From Shewanella psychromarinicola (GTDB lineage: Bacteria; Pseudomonadota; Gammaproteobacteria; Enterobacterales; Shewanellaceae), in contig NZ_CP034073.1 in NCBI RefSeq assembly GCF_003855155.1, positions 4,216,001-4,280,000 on the forward strand: 64,000 bases of DNA, given 5' to 3'. This document shows positions 27,415 to 36,777 of this stretch, piece after piece; the first letter of the stretch is position 1, and every line of letters starts with the position of its first letter. Below the pieces are notes generated by a model, which was not told where the DNA came from, did not search any database, and was given only the letters and a program-made list of their open reading frames with translations. The translations under genes and the position numbers were made by a program.

Positions 27415-27990
27415 ATGAATTACCAACACCTACAACATACTTGGGTCGACTTTGGTCAGCGCATTACGGCATTTATTGATCAGTTAGGCCTAGAGAACTT
27501 ATCACTATACTGCGATCATGCCGCCTTACGAGTGAACGACAACCACATGGCGCAGTTATTAGCTGATGAATTTAGCCAACATGGCAAAATAATCTCCAAT
27601 AATATCATTAACGGTCGGCCTATTTTAATCATTAAATTAACCGAGCCATTAGTTATTGGCGCAATGCACATTCAATGTGTTGAACTGCCCTTCCCATCCG
27701 ACAAAGCTTATCCAGTTGAAGGCTGGGAACATGTCGAGTTAGTGTTTCCGTCACAGGCACAAACCTGTGATGAACTAGTCGCAGAGCTTATCGAAAAAGT
27801 GCCACAACTGGCTGATATTATTGCGAGTAATGATTCAGAAAACAGTGACATTAAGGTAAAGCAAAGTTCGCCAAAAGGCGATAAAGAGCGCTTAGCCAAC
27901 CCAACCATAGCGTTTAAGGCCAATGGCATTTGCGTTAAAGTACACCCGCACGATATTCAAAAGATTGTTGAAAGTGAACAAGCCTGCTAA
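27415..27990 (+). CDS. yecM: YecM family VOC-fold protein
   Basis: About 191 residues with the YecM signature: SLYCDHAALRVN, NGRPILIIKL, ELPFPSDKAYPVEGWEHVELVFP and a C-terminal FKANGICVKVHPHDIQKIV. The conserved His and Glu form a metal site similar to glyoxalase/isopenicillin folds. Function is not known. ATG at 27415 is chosen; a TTG eight codons earlier is in frame. A 54-bp terminator-like repeat follows within 100 bases. Confidence 0.9.
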   Translation: MNYQHLQHTWVDFGQRITAFIDQLGLENLSLYCDHAALRVNDNHMAQLLADEFSQHGKIISNNIINGRPILIIKLTEPLVIGAMHIQCVELPFPSDKAYPVEGWEHVELVFPSQAQTCDELVAELIEKVPQLADIIASNDSENSDIKVKQSSPKGDKERLANPTIAFKANGICVKVHPHDIQKIVESEQAC

Positions 27991-28085
27991 GCATAGTACT
28001 AATAACGCTTTATCTGGAAACGGCAGCACTTCCGTTGATACGATCCGTCAATATATTCAAGAGCAAGGTTAGTTTATCGATTCAT

Positions 28086-28139
28086 CCCCGCGACTTCGCT
28101 TCGCTCTGATCACGAGGTTTTCTCTACAGATTAGATAAA
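28086..28139 (+). repeat. 54-bp repeat copy 1, terminator-like
   Basis: Identical at all but one base to 49105-49158. It begins CCCCGCGACTTCGCTTCGC, carries CACGAGG (CACGGGG in copy 2) and runs through a TTTTC to TAGATAAA. Both copies lie just downstream of a plus-strand gene. Confidence 0.93.
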
Positions 28140-28264
28140 ACAAGCCAAACATCGATATGCCAATGCCATAACTGAGTTTGGCTTGTTTAGATCAATGACA
28201 AGAAAATAAGTAAGCAACGAACAACAGCCAACGGTGTTGTTCGTTTGATCAACTTGATACATGC

Positions 28265-28867
28265 TTATTTCTTAGCCGTTAATAAAAATACCGCAAACTC
28301 TCCTTGTGACTTGTGCACTACACTAGCATCAACGACTTCAACCTCTCGAAAACAAGCTTGCTTTGCTGCAAGAGCAATCGCATCTCGGTCAAAACCGAAA
28401 TGGTAGACACTAGTATCTTCTGTATGGAAACTTCCATCTTCCTTGTCAAGATCAGATATAGCGATTATTCCGCCATCATTTAGCAGAGAATAGAACTTAA
28501 CGAACATTGCCCCAATATCTTTCACATGATGCATTGTCATTGAAGATATAATGCCATCAAATTTATCTGTGATATCTGTAGATTCTAAATCAATGGCCAA
28601 TATATCAATTTCACAACTAAGACTGACTCGCTTCTTTTCAAGCTGATCATTCATCGATTTTGAAATGTCAATAGCAGTAATTTTTCGTACAGACGGCGCA
28701 ATGCGCTCAAGTAGCAATCCGGTACCTGAGCCAAAATCCATTAAGTGCATTTGTCGATCAAGGCTTACATTTTTAATGACAGCATTGGCAATGTTTTCGA
28801 CATTTGAAACTCTATTATCATCGCTATCGAAAATAACTGCTTTATGCTCGAAAAAATCTCTACTCAT
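28265..28867 (-). CDS. Class I SAM-dependent methyltransferase
   Basis: 200 residues with motif I LMDFGSGTGLL near 42-52, ITAIDISKSM as the acidic strand-2 motif, and SMTMHHVKDI then LNDGGIIAISDLD as motifs IV-V. It is a small-molecule type enzyme (Methyltransf_11/25-like); the acceptor is unknown. It starts at ATG and lies in a group of minus-strand accessory genes with MYG1. Confidence 0.9.
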   Translation of the reverse strand: MSRDFFEHKAVIFDSDDNRVSNVENIANAVIKNVSLDRQMHLMDFGSGTGLLLERIAPSVRKITAIDISKSMNDQLEKKRVSLSCEIDILAIDLESTDITDKFDGIISSMTMHHVKDIGAMFVKFYSLLNDGGIIAISDLDKEDGSFHTEDTSVYHFGFDRDAIALAAKQACFREVEVVDASVVHKSQGEFAVFLLTAKK

Positions 28868-29050
28868 CTTTGCTTCCTACTTCGGTAAAACGTTGAGCTC
28901 AGCCGCGATGTTGGCTACTGGATTGTTGAGGTTATCTAGACTTGTTATCGCCAATGAAGAGCGAATATATTCGTGTGATATTGAATGTCTCAGAATGATT
29001 TCGAATGTCTATAAACTAATAACATCTTTTGAATCGTTTACAGGCTCGCA

Positions 29051-29254
29051 TTAGCATGATGTCATTGCGTTTAAAGATAACTCGCTAGTCTTTTTACTAA
29101 CGAGTTTACGTAATGACGCTATGGCGCAGCAAATCCTTTTGATGCCGCCAACAATCTTGGCCATGTTTTGAGTACTACATTGGTTCACAGCCCTACGTTC
29201 AAGCTCGTTTAGGTCTTCACCTTTTACTGAGCACTGCTTACCAAATACAAACAT
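29051..29254 (-). CDS. Small hypothetical protein with a decayed relative nearby
   Basis: 67 residues with a Cys-containing hydrophobic block KIVGGIKRICCAIASLRKL. I do not recognise a family. A decayed copy at about 33168-33260 on the same strand reads KSVAGIAMICCTIATLSQF, and many differences are at third positions, which supports real coding. It sits 20 bases upstream of MYG1's stop on the same strand. Confidence 0.4.
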   Translation of the reverse strand: MFVFGKQCSVKGEDLNELERRAVNQCSTQNMAKIVGGIKRICCAIASLRKLVSKKTSELSLNAMTSC

Positions 29255-29273
29255 TTATCATGGCGTTGTCGGT

Positions 29274-30155
29274 TTAGGCTTTAATGGCATCAGCGACTAA
29301 CTTCATAGTTGACTGAAGTGAACCTGTTGCACAGATAAATAAGCCATGATGACAGAATACGCCATCTGGGATCTGTGCCACTTTTGAAAACGCTTCATCA
29401 CTCAAACCAGCCCATGATGTTGGAAAATCTTTACGGTTAGAGAATTCTCCAGGAGCTGATGGAACGGTGCGGGCGTACCATTTTTCACCATTTGGAAATA
29501 TTGCATAAAGTATCGTTTCATTTCCATTGCTGTTAAACAGGTGTTCTATCCACTTACAATCTTCAGGCACAATGATATATGAACGTTTTTCATTGTGAGC
29601 CACGTTAAGAGCAAGTTCCACCCCTTCCCGACTATCAATCCAGTGCTTGGCTTGTGCGATGGCAGTCTGAAGCATTAAACGAGCGCGCACTACTTCGCCC
29701 TCAAAAACGTCGTCTGTTTTAGAGTGGTCCTGAGGGTTCATCATAGAAATTGACCCCGATAGTGAGATTTCGCGCACATCAGAAAAGTCTTCAATATGAT
29801 GTGTTAATGTCACTCCATTATCAATTGCATCAAACTGTCTAATCAAACGTCGACTAATCCTATCGGCAATATCAGGACAGCCACAAATCTCAGTACCATA
29901 ATGAGACCAAATAAGGCCGATAGATGACATTTTTAAACCATCATCGTATGTCGGACCGTTCTTAAAATGGTGGTCATATACCTTTTCATCGTGATTGTAG
30001 TAACCACCAACATCAACGAGGTAATCGCATTTTGCCCATACTTTGGGGTCACGTGAGCGATGTATTTCATACTCCGGATGCAACATCGACAACGCCGCAA
30101 TGGCAAAAACATCATCGGCATGAAATGCCCCGCTGTGTGTTCCAAATATCTTCAT
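29274..30155 (-). CDS. MYG1 family (UPF0160) metal-dependent hydrolase/exonuclease
   Basis: 293 residues beginning MKIFGTHSGAFHADDVFAIA, the DHH-like metal motif with HADD. CDYLVDVGGYYNHDEKVYDHH and FDAIDNGV are also present, as is a C-terminal TSWAGLSDEAFSKVAQIPDGVFCHHGLFICA. This is the diagnostic MYG1 arrangement. Eukaryotic MYG1 is an RNA exonuclease; bacterial members are mostly uncharacterised. ATG at 30155 is used; a TTG one codon earlier is in frame. Confidence 0.93.
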   Translation of the reverse strand: MKIFGTHSGAFHADDVFAIAALSMLHPEYEIHRSRDPKVWAKCDYLVDVGGYYNHDEKVYDHHFKNGPTYDDGLKMSSIGLIWSHYGTEICGCPDIADRISRRLIRQFDAIDNGVTLTHHIEDFSDVREISLSGSISMMNPQDHSKTDDVFEGEVVRARLMLQTAIAQAKHWIDSREGVELALNVAHNEKRSYIIVPEDCKWIEHLFNSNGNETILYAIFPNGEKWYARTVPSAPGEFSNRKDFPTSWAGLSDEAFSKVAQIPDGVFCHHGLFICATGSLQSTMKLVADAIKA

Positions 30156-30728
30156 CAAAATAATATATCCATTTACGTTATCACCAAAGCGCGCATTATT
30201 TATACGATACTTCAGTTAAGTGTTCGAAATTATAACGTTTCACTCATCAACAAGAAAACCCATTTCTGTAAAGAAAAAGTTTGTGCCGTATAGAAAGAGT
30301 AAAATCTATTTACGAAAAAATACTGCTTTGAACACAATCATTCATTCTGCTTCGTATACATCGCTTTTTTTATATCGGCTTTTACCAGATTGGCAGCAAC
30401 AATCTAGCGTTGATACTATGGCTCCTTTGATGCAAGGGCATTTAAAAAGATAGTTTATTATCCATCAATCAAGCCCCGTTGTGGCGGTGTGCTATCTTCA
30501 GGTAAAAGCGACTTAGAAACCTACCATGCTAACATGCACATAAACAAAAATGACAAAGCCGCCTATCCTACAAAGGCAATAGAGTAAAAAGGAAATAGGT
30601 TCATTTGGCTATTTGGACTTGGAAACATAGCTAAATGTGAATAGCATAATAGTCATCCGCATTTCCCTTTGTTGACAAACCATCAAAAAAGTCAATTGTG
30701 TGAATTTTTTAGGGAGCTTATATAATAC
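30156..30728. other. Intergenic region between MYG1 and the MFS gene
   Basis: About 570 bases with no convincing gene; small plus-strand frames here lack ribosome sites. Close to the MFS start, TTGACA (30672-30677) is a good -35 but the -10 is weak, and TATAAT at 30720-30725 is too close to the ATG to serve it. Confidence 0.4.
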
Positions 30729-31964
30729 ATGATCCGCGAATATTTACGTTTTATAAGCCACAGCTGGCCAATTCTCATTTTTGGCGTGATGACCGTTTTC
30801 ATGGGCAACTTCGGTCAGTCGTTTTTCATTAGCTGGTTCGGAGACAGCTTTAAAGAAAGTCTTGGTCTATCAGCCACAAGCTATGGAACCGCCTACTCTA
30901 TGGCAACACTTGCCAGTGGCCTACTTATCATGTGGATTGGTGGGAGTATTGACAAAGTCTCGTTAGAAAAGTTTATCCTATTCTGCACAATTGGACTTTC
31001 TCTGGCAGCGCTTACGCTCTGGCAGACCAATAACCTAACAACGCTTGTTGTCGGACTTTTTCTCCTGCGTTTTTTTGGTCAGGGACTTTTTCCACACACC
31101 GCCATAACCACAATGATGAAAAGGTTTTCTTTGAATCGTGGCAAAGGTGTAAGTGTAGCAACCACAGGGGTTCCCTTAGGTGAAATCATACTGCCTTCCA
31201 TTGCAGTATTTTTTATTGCACAATTCGGGTGGCAACAAAGTTGGTTGATCATAGCAGTATCAGTCCCCTTACTTTATCTTCCTCTGGCACTTTTTCTTAT
31301 TAAACGTGCGAGAAATCAAAAATATGCCGAACATGATCCAACTTTAGACTGTGAACCTTCTAAACCACTCAAAGAGGATGGATCGAGAAGAACATTACTT
31401 GCCGATTATCGTTTTTGGTTGGTACTACCCACAGTCCTTGCCGCACCATTCATCGTGACAGGAATATTTATTCATCAGGGATTTTTTCTTCCTCAGATGG
31501 GCTGGACACCCATGCTTTTTGCCAATTGCTTCGTCTTTTATGGGATTGCCCATTGGCTTTCATCAATGTATACGGGCGCATTGGTTGACAGATTCAGCGG
31601 GAGACAATTGTTAAAATATTACCCAATCCCAATGCTCATGGCTTTGTTGTTGGCCTCGCAACTAACAGGCAACTGGGTTGCTTACGCGCTACTTATTTTA
31701 CTCGGCATCGCCATGGGCTCCGGTAGCCCAATCATTAATGCGCTTTGGGCTGAAGTCTATGGCACCAAGTATCTTGGGAGAATACGCGCACTCATGGTCT
31801 CTCTTGGTGTGATATCGACCTCGATTTCTCCGATTTTATTTGGTTATCTCATTGATAATGGGATCACAGGCTCTCAGCTTTTTTTCTGGCTCGCCGTGTA
31901 CATATTACTGGCAATGTTTTTCGCTTTTTTTTCATACTCTCACGAGAAGAAACTGAAAATTTAA
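30729..31964 (+). CDS. Major facilitator superfamily transporter
   Basis: 411 residues with twelve hydrophobic helices, beginning HSWPILIFGVMTVFMGNFGQSFFISWFGDSF. The central loop (RNQKYAEHDPTLDCEPSKPLKED) is hydrophilic and lies between the two six-helix halves. It is MFS-like, but no substrate motif is recognised. It starts at ATG with AGGGAG upstream. The C-terminus ends KKLKI. Confidence 0.9.
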   Translation: MIREYLRFISHSWPILIFGVMTVFMGNFGQSFFISWFGDSFKESLGLSATSYGTAYSMATLASGLLIMWIGGSIDKVSLEKFILFCTIGLSLAALTLWQTNNLTTLVVGLFLLRFFGQGLFPHTAITTMMKRFSLNRGKGVSVATTGVPLGEIILPSIAVFFIAQFGWQQSWLIIAVSVPLLYLPLALFLIKRARNQKYAEHDPTLDCEPSKPLKEDGSRRTLLADYRFWLVLPTVLAAPFIVTGIFIHQGFFLPQMGWTPMLFANCFVFYGIAHWLSSMYTGALVDRFSGRQLLKYYPIPMLMALLLASQLTGNWVAYALLILLGIAMGSGSPIINALWAEVYGTKYLGRIRALMVSLGVISTSISPILFGYLIDNGITGSQLFFWLAVYILLAMFFAFFSYSHEKKLKI

Positions 31965-32206
31965 TTATGTAACCAACAAATAGACACCAAAAACAGTAAT
32001 CACAGCCCTACAATTGCCTAATGGAAACATGCTCTTTATGAAGAAAAAATGGCCACTACCTTAAAATTATTTTCACCCTAGTTCTATCTCGCGTTGTGCC
32101 ACTTTGCGTATATGGACTCCACGAGTGTTAAACATAATGAATTAATGGCCATAGGGACTTATTCACTGCAAAATTCTATTAAGTGCGTGAACCATCCCAC
32201 CTCGGA

Positions 32207-32845
32207 TCAGCATTCCAATGTCAGTCCCTCCTGAGACATCATCTGTTGGATAGAGTCGCGTTGAAGCATGGCTTGCATGTGGCGGCGTAGGTTTGGCCAG
32301 TCTTGCGCTCGACTGCCATAGCGGCTGCTCCAGTAGGCCACCATAAACAAATGAAAGTCGGCGCCGCTTAGTCTGTCACCTAGAAGCCATGGGCCTTTAT
32401 TGCCCAGATCATCGTTGAGGATGCTCCAGCAGCGGCTCAGGTCCTGGGTTGCTTTATCCACCACAGAGGGCAAATCGGTATCGCCAGTGACGTAGTGCTC
32501 CGGGTGGGCCCAGCGGTTAGCCGCTTCCTGCAAGGTGTTCGACATCCAAGTGAGGTATTGGTAATAATGCCCTCGTTGCGGCGAATGCAGTGCGGGGGCC
32601 AAACCGGCATTCGGGTGCTGGTCAAGCAGGTACATCAGAATCGCCGCCGATTCATAAATGATTTCGCCCCGGTGCTGTAATGTGGGCACCTTGCCGTTCG
32701 GGTTGATCGCCAGGTACTCCGGTGTACGTTGCATTCGTTTAGCCAAATCGATCTCGATCAACTCGTAGGCCACGCCCAACTCTTCCAGTACGGCGTGAGT
32801 GGCCATGTTGGCCCCACCGCGATCCCAATACAGTGTGTAAATAAT
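32207..32845 (-). CDS. Glutathione S-transferase family protein
   Basis: About 213 residues with a thioredoxin-like N-domain (YTLYWDRGGANMATHAVLEELG, NPNGKVPTLQHRGEIIYESAAILMYLLD) and an all-alpha C-domain ending QEGLTLEC. It would conjugate or reduce with glutathione in the cytosol. The gene is visibly GC-richer than its neighbours (GCGGCGCCG, GTGGGCCCAGCGG), suggesting transfer. AGGAGA (32849-32854) lies four bases before ATT at 32845, seven before a second ATT. The alternative is a TTG at 32863 without a ribosome site. No ATG fits. Confidence 0.85.
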   Translation of the reverse strand: MIYTLYWDRGGANMATHAVLEELGVAYELIEIDLAKRMQRTPEYLAINPNGKVPTLQHRGEIIYESAAILMYLLDQHPNAGLAPALHSPQRGHYYQYLTWMSNTLQEAANRWAHPEHYVTGDTDLPSVVDKATQDLSRCWSILNDDLGNKGPWLLGDRLSGADFHLFMVAYWSSRYGSRAQDWPNLRRHMQAMLQRDSIQQMMSQEGLTLEC

Positions 32846-32863
32846 ATGTCTCCTGTTGTGCAA

Positions 32864-33167
32864 CGAAATTAACCAACTATACCACTGGGAGGCGGTTTTT
32901 ATACTTCACCTTGCCGTTGGCCACCGATAATCCTCTGCCTACATCGACAGTGACTGCATCTGAGAATAAAAAACGAAGACGCTTAATGCCCCGGGGCGCC
33001 TTAAAATAGCCTCTTTTGTTGGCCTTTACTTAACGACGCGCCAAAGCACCAATTGAGACAAGTATTGACGTCAAGCAATAGCCGATGGCTAGTGGGTTTA
33101 ATGGAGGGCTGCATTCCCTTTTACCTAAAAAACATAAGCCACTAATTTTTATATTATTTTTTTATTA
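32864..33167. other. Intergenic region, no gene
   Basis: About 300 bases upstream of the GST. The stretch is partly GC-rich near 32990 (CCCCGGGGCG) and AT-rich at 33130-33170. No ORF or regulatory site recognised. Confidence 0.35.
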
Positions 33168-33260
33168 TTTTTTGTCTAAAAAATTGACTTAATGTCGCTA
33201 TGGTACAGCAGATCATTGCGATGCCAGCAACACTCTTAAGTCATCATTGTTGTGTCATTT
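33168..33260 (-). pseudogene. Decayed copy of the small protein at 29051-29254
   Basis: On the minus strand the frame reads KSVAGIAMICCTIATLSQFFRQK, matching the intact relative's KIVGGIKRICCAIASLRKL. Two stop codons lie directly upstream of the conserved block, so it is not translated as a whole. Confidence 0.5.
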
Positions 33261-33360
33261 CCATCTCAAATGTAATGGCTCTGACTTAAGCTAACCGTTA
33301 CCCGTTTTTAAAATGGTGACCTTCAATTTAGCTTTTAGCTAAATTCTTATCAGCCCCAAC

Positions 33361-33555
33361 CTATTTCCCATTAAGTAATGTTTCATTGCCGGTGAGCCGC
33401 GGCACATTTTCCCAAATGAATTCGATCTTTTTTTGTAGGTTTCGATCCATTTGTCTAGATAGGTTTCTTGCAACGCAGTTAATAATATGGCGGGAGATGC
33501 ATTTAATTTGATGATTTAATCGCTTATTAAAAAGACGAGCAAACGGTAGGTCCAT
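33361..33555 (-). CDS. Hypothetical short ORF
   Basis: 64 residues (starts MDLPFARLFNKRLNHQ), basic with several R and K. No domain or ribosome-binding site is recognised. It may be the remnant of a longer gene. Listed as low-confidence coding only because the gap is otherwise empty. Confidence 0.2.
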   Translation of the reverse strand: MDLPFARLFNKRLNHQIKCISRHIINCVARNLSRQMDRNLQKKIEFIWENVPRLTGNETLLNGK

Positions 33556-33634
33556 TCCATTATTGGTGCATATTCTTATGAGTTAAGGCTAACGAGTGCA
33601 ATCCATACTCAAGGTAAATTGAGCGATACAATGC

Positions 33635-35581
33635 TTAAGCATAAGAGATCAGTGGTGGCATTGGACAAGCCAGAACATCGGCAAAAGCCCGTAATAATTC
33701 AACCTCAACCGGATCTATCTTTTGATCGCGCATGATGCAAACGGCACAGGCGTGCAATAACATCGGTTTGGCCATAGGAGTTAACTTTTCCAGTTTTTGT
33801 AGCGCTGTGTCCAGATCTGATAGCTTGACTGCATTTTCGTTAACTAATTTGAGCTCGCTCATTCCCAATGCTTCTACCGCGGTGATAAAAACGTCCTCTC
33901 TGACAACCTGTTCTTGCTGACCGGCATAGGTCAACACGGATAGCAGCAATGCAATTTCGGGCTTAAGTTGCTCGCTATCTACGCTAGCCAGTAGGCTGCG
34001 CGGATGTTTGAAGAAGTGAGCATCCAGATGAATGAACAGAATTTTACGTAAGGTCCACTCCTTTAAGACAAGTTTAAAATCCATGTCAATCAGAGCATCC
34101 ATATTGACTCTGAAAATCTGGTACTGAGACAGTGATAACTGTTTGAGAGCTGGGATGGCAATATCAATTAATGGAAGCCGAGAGCCAGCCTCTAACCTAT
34201 CTATTTCAGACAGCAGTTTACGGGTAAAAACGGCAACATTTGCGTCGGCATATTGGTGTAAATAAGCTAATTGTTTAAGCCGAATTTGCTGATCCTTATC
34301 CAATAGCAGGGCATAAACAACGGCCCGAGCCCCATAGGGTTCGCGAGCAGCATCCTTGATGACAGTGGGTAACTGCGCAATTAACGCCCGAACATAATCG
34401 ACCGTTTCCCGCGTAGGATTGCCTATTTGACTAATACTATTGGCAAGATCAACTATGGACGCCCCGGCAGCAATTGTGCTCATTTTTTTCGCCAATTCTG
34501 GCTGAGCCTTGGATACTTTTCCATCGCCAGATTGCACACTTTGGTCTATTTCGAGCTTGTCGACAGTGGCAAATTTGCCATCCCAATGGGGATCAATGTG
34601 CAAGATACGCTTTGCCAGTGGTGGATGGGTAGCGGACAACGTTTGCATCAAACCTGAAACGCCTTGAGCAAAAAAAGCATGGCTGATTTCAGCTGCCCCG
34701 GGATCCTCTATCAAAGATCCAAACTCTAGCCCGCCGATGCGTTTCAATGCACCCGCAATGCCTTCTGGGTTACGGGTAAACTGAACCGCTGAGGCATCTG
34801 CTAGGTATTCTCTTTGTCGACTCACGGCCGCTTTTATTAAGCCGCCAAAAAAAGTCCCGGCAAAGCCGATGACAATGAGCCCAATCGCCAGTGCTAATAT
34901 TCCTGCGGCCCCTTTACCATTGTCCCGTCCACGCCGAGAACGAGAAGTGGAATACAGTAAGTGGTAACCAATAATACCGAGGATCAGTATCCCGTTAAGA
35001 ACACCGATCAAGCGGATATTTAGGCGCATATCACCGTTAAAAATATGGCTAAACTCATGAGCGATGACACCTTGAAGTTGATCGCGACTGAGGTGATCAA
35101 TCGCTCCTTGAGTCACGCCAATAACGGCATCTTTGGGGGAGAAACCGGCGGCGAATGCATTGATACCGTTCTCGTCAGCCAACAAATATACCGGTGGTGC
35201 TGGCGTACCAGAAGCGATAGCCATTTCCTCTACCACATTTAATAATTTTCGTTGATTCAGAACCGTGGTATTTTGTGCGATTAATTGCCCTCCTAGCCCT
35301 TCGGCAACAACCTTGCCACCAGCCGACAAAGCCATGATTTTATAAAGACTGCCTCCCAAGACCACCAGAACGACTGCCGAACTGATAGTGGCAAAAGTGC
35401 GCCAATCCATTTGCTGCCAAAAAGACTGACCCGCTGACATTTGCTCGTTGTCGATAAAACCAAACGCCAACATAACCAGCAGATTAACCATCACGATCAG
35501 GATGATCACCGCCAAGCTAAACAGCAAAATCAGCTGAAAAGTGTTTTTACGTGCTCGGTCCTGGGATTCAAAAAAATTCAT
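33635..35581 (-). CDS. M48 family integral membrane metallopeptidase (HtpX-like)
   Basis: 648 residues, about twice the length of HtpX. Two N-terminal transmembrane helices (20-45, 63-83) come first. The zinc site HEFSH is at 175-179, and the third ligand glutamate is in SRQREYLADA near 258. Two more hydrophobic segments lie between (195-211, 226-250). After about 330 a long helical C-terminal region, rich in hydrophobic heptad-like runs, replaces the HtpX end. HtpX-type enzymes degrade misfolded membrane proteins. It overlaps no gene and lies 21 bases downstream of lemA, its usual partner. Confidence 0.93.
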   Translation of the reverse strand: MNFFESQDRARKNTFQLILLFSLAVIILIVMVNLLVMLAFGFIDNEQMSAGQSFWQQMDWRTFATISSAVVLVVLGGSLYKIMALSAGGKVVAEGLGGQLIAQNTTVLNQRKLLNVVEEMAIASGTPAPPVYLLADENGINAFAAGFSPKDAVIGVTQGAIDHLSRDQLQGVIAHEFSHIFNGDMRLNIRLIGVLNGILILGIIGYHLLYSTSRSRRGRDNGKGAAGILALAIGLIVIGFAGTFFGGLIKAAVSRQREYLADASAVQFTRNPEGIAGALKRIGGLEFGSLIEDPGAAEISHAFFAQGVSGLMQTLSATHPPLAKRILHIDPHWDGKFATVDKLEIDQSVQSGDGKVSKAQPELAKKMSTIAAGASIVDLANSISQIGNPTRETVDYVRALIAQLPTVIKDAAREPYGARAVVYALLLDKDQQIRLKQLAYLHQYADANVAVFTRKLLSEIDRLEAGSRLPLIDIAIPALKQLSLSQYQIFRVNMDALIDMDFKLVLKEWTLRKILFIHLDAHFFKHPRSLLASVDSEQLKPEIALLLSVLTYAGQQEQVVREDVFITAVEALGMSELKLVNENAVKLSDLDTALQKLEKLTPMAKPMLLHACAVCIMRDQKIDPVEVELLRAFADVLACPMPPLISYA

Positions 35582-35602
35582 GTTGCATACCTAGGAAAAT
35601 GA

Positions 35603-36199
35603 CTAAAATGAGACTTTGGGTGCCGCCTGGATGGCCACAGTATCTTCAAACTCCAACAATGTTGCATCTTGCCCATGACCAAATCGCGCCGCAAAAAACA
35701 CCTGAGGAAAAGTTTGTTTATAAGTATTATAAGCCATCACCTGATCGTTAAAGGCCTGCCTGGAAAAAGAGACCTTATTTTCCGTGGAGATAAGTTCCTC
35801 ACTTAACTGCAGCATATTCTGATTGGCCTTAAGATCCGGATAGGCCTCCATCACCATGTTAAAGTTCATCATGGCCTCCCCCAGTTTACTTTCAGCGCCA
35901 CTCAGTCCTTTTATGGCATCAGTGTTACTGGGATCGGCCGCCGCCTTTGACAACATATTCTGCGCCGTATTACGTGCCTCTACCACGGCTTCCAAGGTTT
36001 GCCGTTCATGTTTGATATAACCCTTGGCGGTCTCGACAAGATTAGGTATCAAGTCATATCGACGTTTTAATTGCACCTCGATCTGTGCGAAGGCATTTTT
36101 GTAGCGATTTTTCAGCGTAACCAGTTTATTAAATACCCCGGTCACATAAAAAAACACCAGTGCCACCAGAACCAGAATAACTATCAATGTGATTGACAT
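35603..36199 (-). CDS. lemA: LemA family protein
   Basis: 198 residues with an N-terminal transmembrane helix (SITLIVILVLVALVFFYVTGVF). The LemA helical domain follows: KNRYKNAFAQIEVQLKRRYDLIPNLVETAKGY and, later, AYNTYKQTFPQVFFAARFG. LemA proteins are membrane-anchored coiled-helical proteins often adjacent to M48 proteases or other membrane enzymes. The ATG at 36199 follows AAAGGTGA; a GTG three codons upstream is disfavoured. Cotranscribed with the M48 gene. Confidence 0.93.
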   Translation of the reverse strand: MSITLIVILVLVALVFFYVTGVFNKLVTLKNRYKNAFAQIEVQLKRRYDLIPNLVETAKGYIKHERQTLEAVVEARNTAQNMLSKAAADPSNTDAIKGLSGAESKLGEAMMNFNMVMEAYPDLKANQNMLQLSEELISTENKVSFSRQAFNDQVMAYNTYKQTFPQVFFAARFGHGQDATLLEFEDTVAIQAAPKVSF

Positions 36200-36485
36200 A
36201 TTTTTCACCTTTATCCAAATATTTACGCATCCTTTCGATGCTATTAGTGTTATGTACGCGTTGTAATTGAATTCATAAACACCAGGCTCATCTAAAAGCT
36301 TGTGCCAAATGGGCTATCACTAAAACCGAAATGAAAGACTCGAGTAACATTCAGACAATAGCCAAACCCATACATTAAGCACCTAATTACTAACATAAAT
36401 CATCCAGTCTCAACAGTCGATAGGCATAGGCTGTCATTGTACAGCGACCTTTTCTAGCCTTGCTAGCCACTAACCCAAGCCATTC

Positions 36486-36590
36486 TTATAATCAATAACA
36501 TAGCCTCTTTCAGCATTCATTACGATAGCCTTTAATTATACCAGTGCATAAATTAAGTACATTGCTCAGAAGAGTGAGCCCTAAGTAGTG
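36486..36590. repeat. Dispersed repeat copy A
   Basis: Shares ATAATCAATAACATAG and CTCTTTCAGCATT..TT.CGATAG with copies at 45531 and 53448, and GAGCCCTAAGTAGTG with their GAGC(C/T)CTAGATAATT part. It is intergenic and non-coding. Confidence 0.75.
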
Positions 36591-36777
36591 AAAGGTATAT
36601 GAAAATGAAGAAATTGGCTGATTTCAACAAGCAAAACATGCGTGATACCAATCAAGCTGAAAATGACTTGCAAGTAATTGCAAAGGTTAGGCTTTAACCA
36701 CAATACCAACATTGGCGGTTTGCGGCATCTGACACCATTTTAGAAATATCTACAGTATTCGGTTTATGTGGGTAACG

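Noticed and set aside
28868..33360. Possible integron gene cassettes around the methyltransferase, MYG1 and small genes
   Set aside because: No convincing attC-type inverted sites (RYYYAAC...GTTRRRY) were found at the gene borders.
36601..36699. 32-codon frame starting MKMKKLADFN
   Set aside because: Short, no ribosome-binding site, lies directly behind a repeat; coding cannot be supported.
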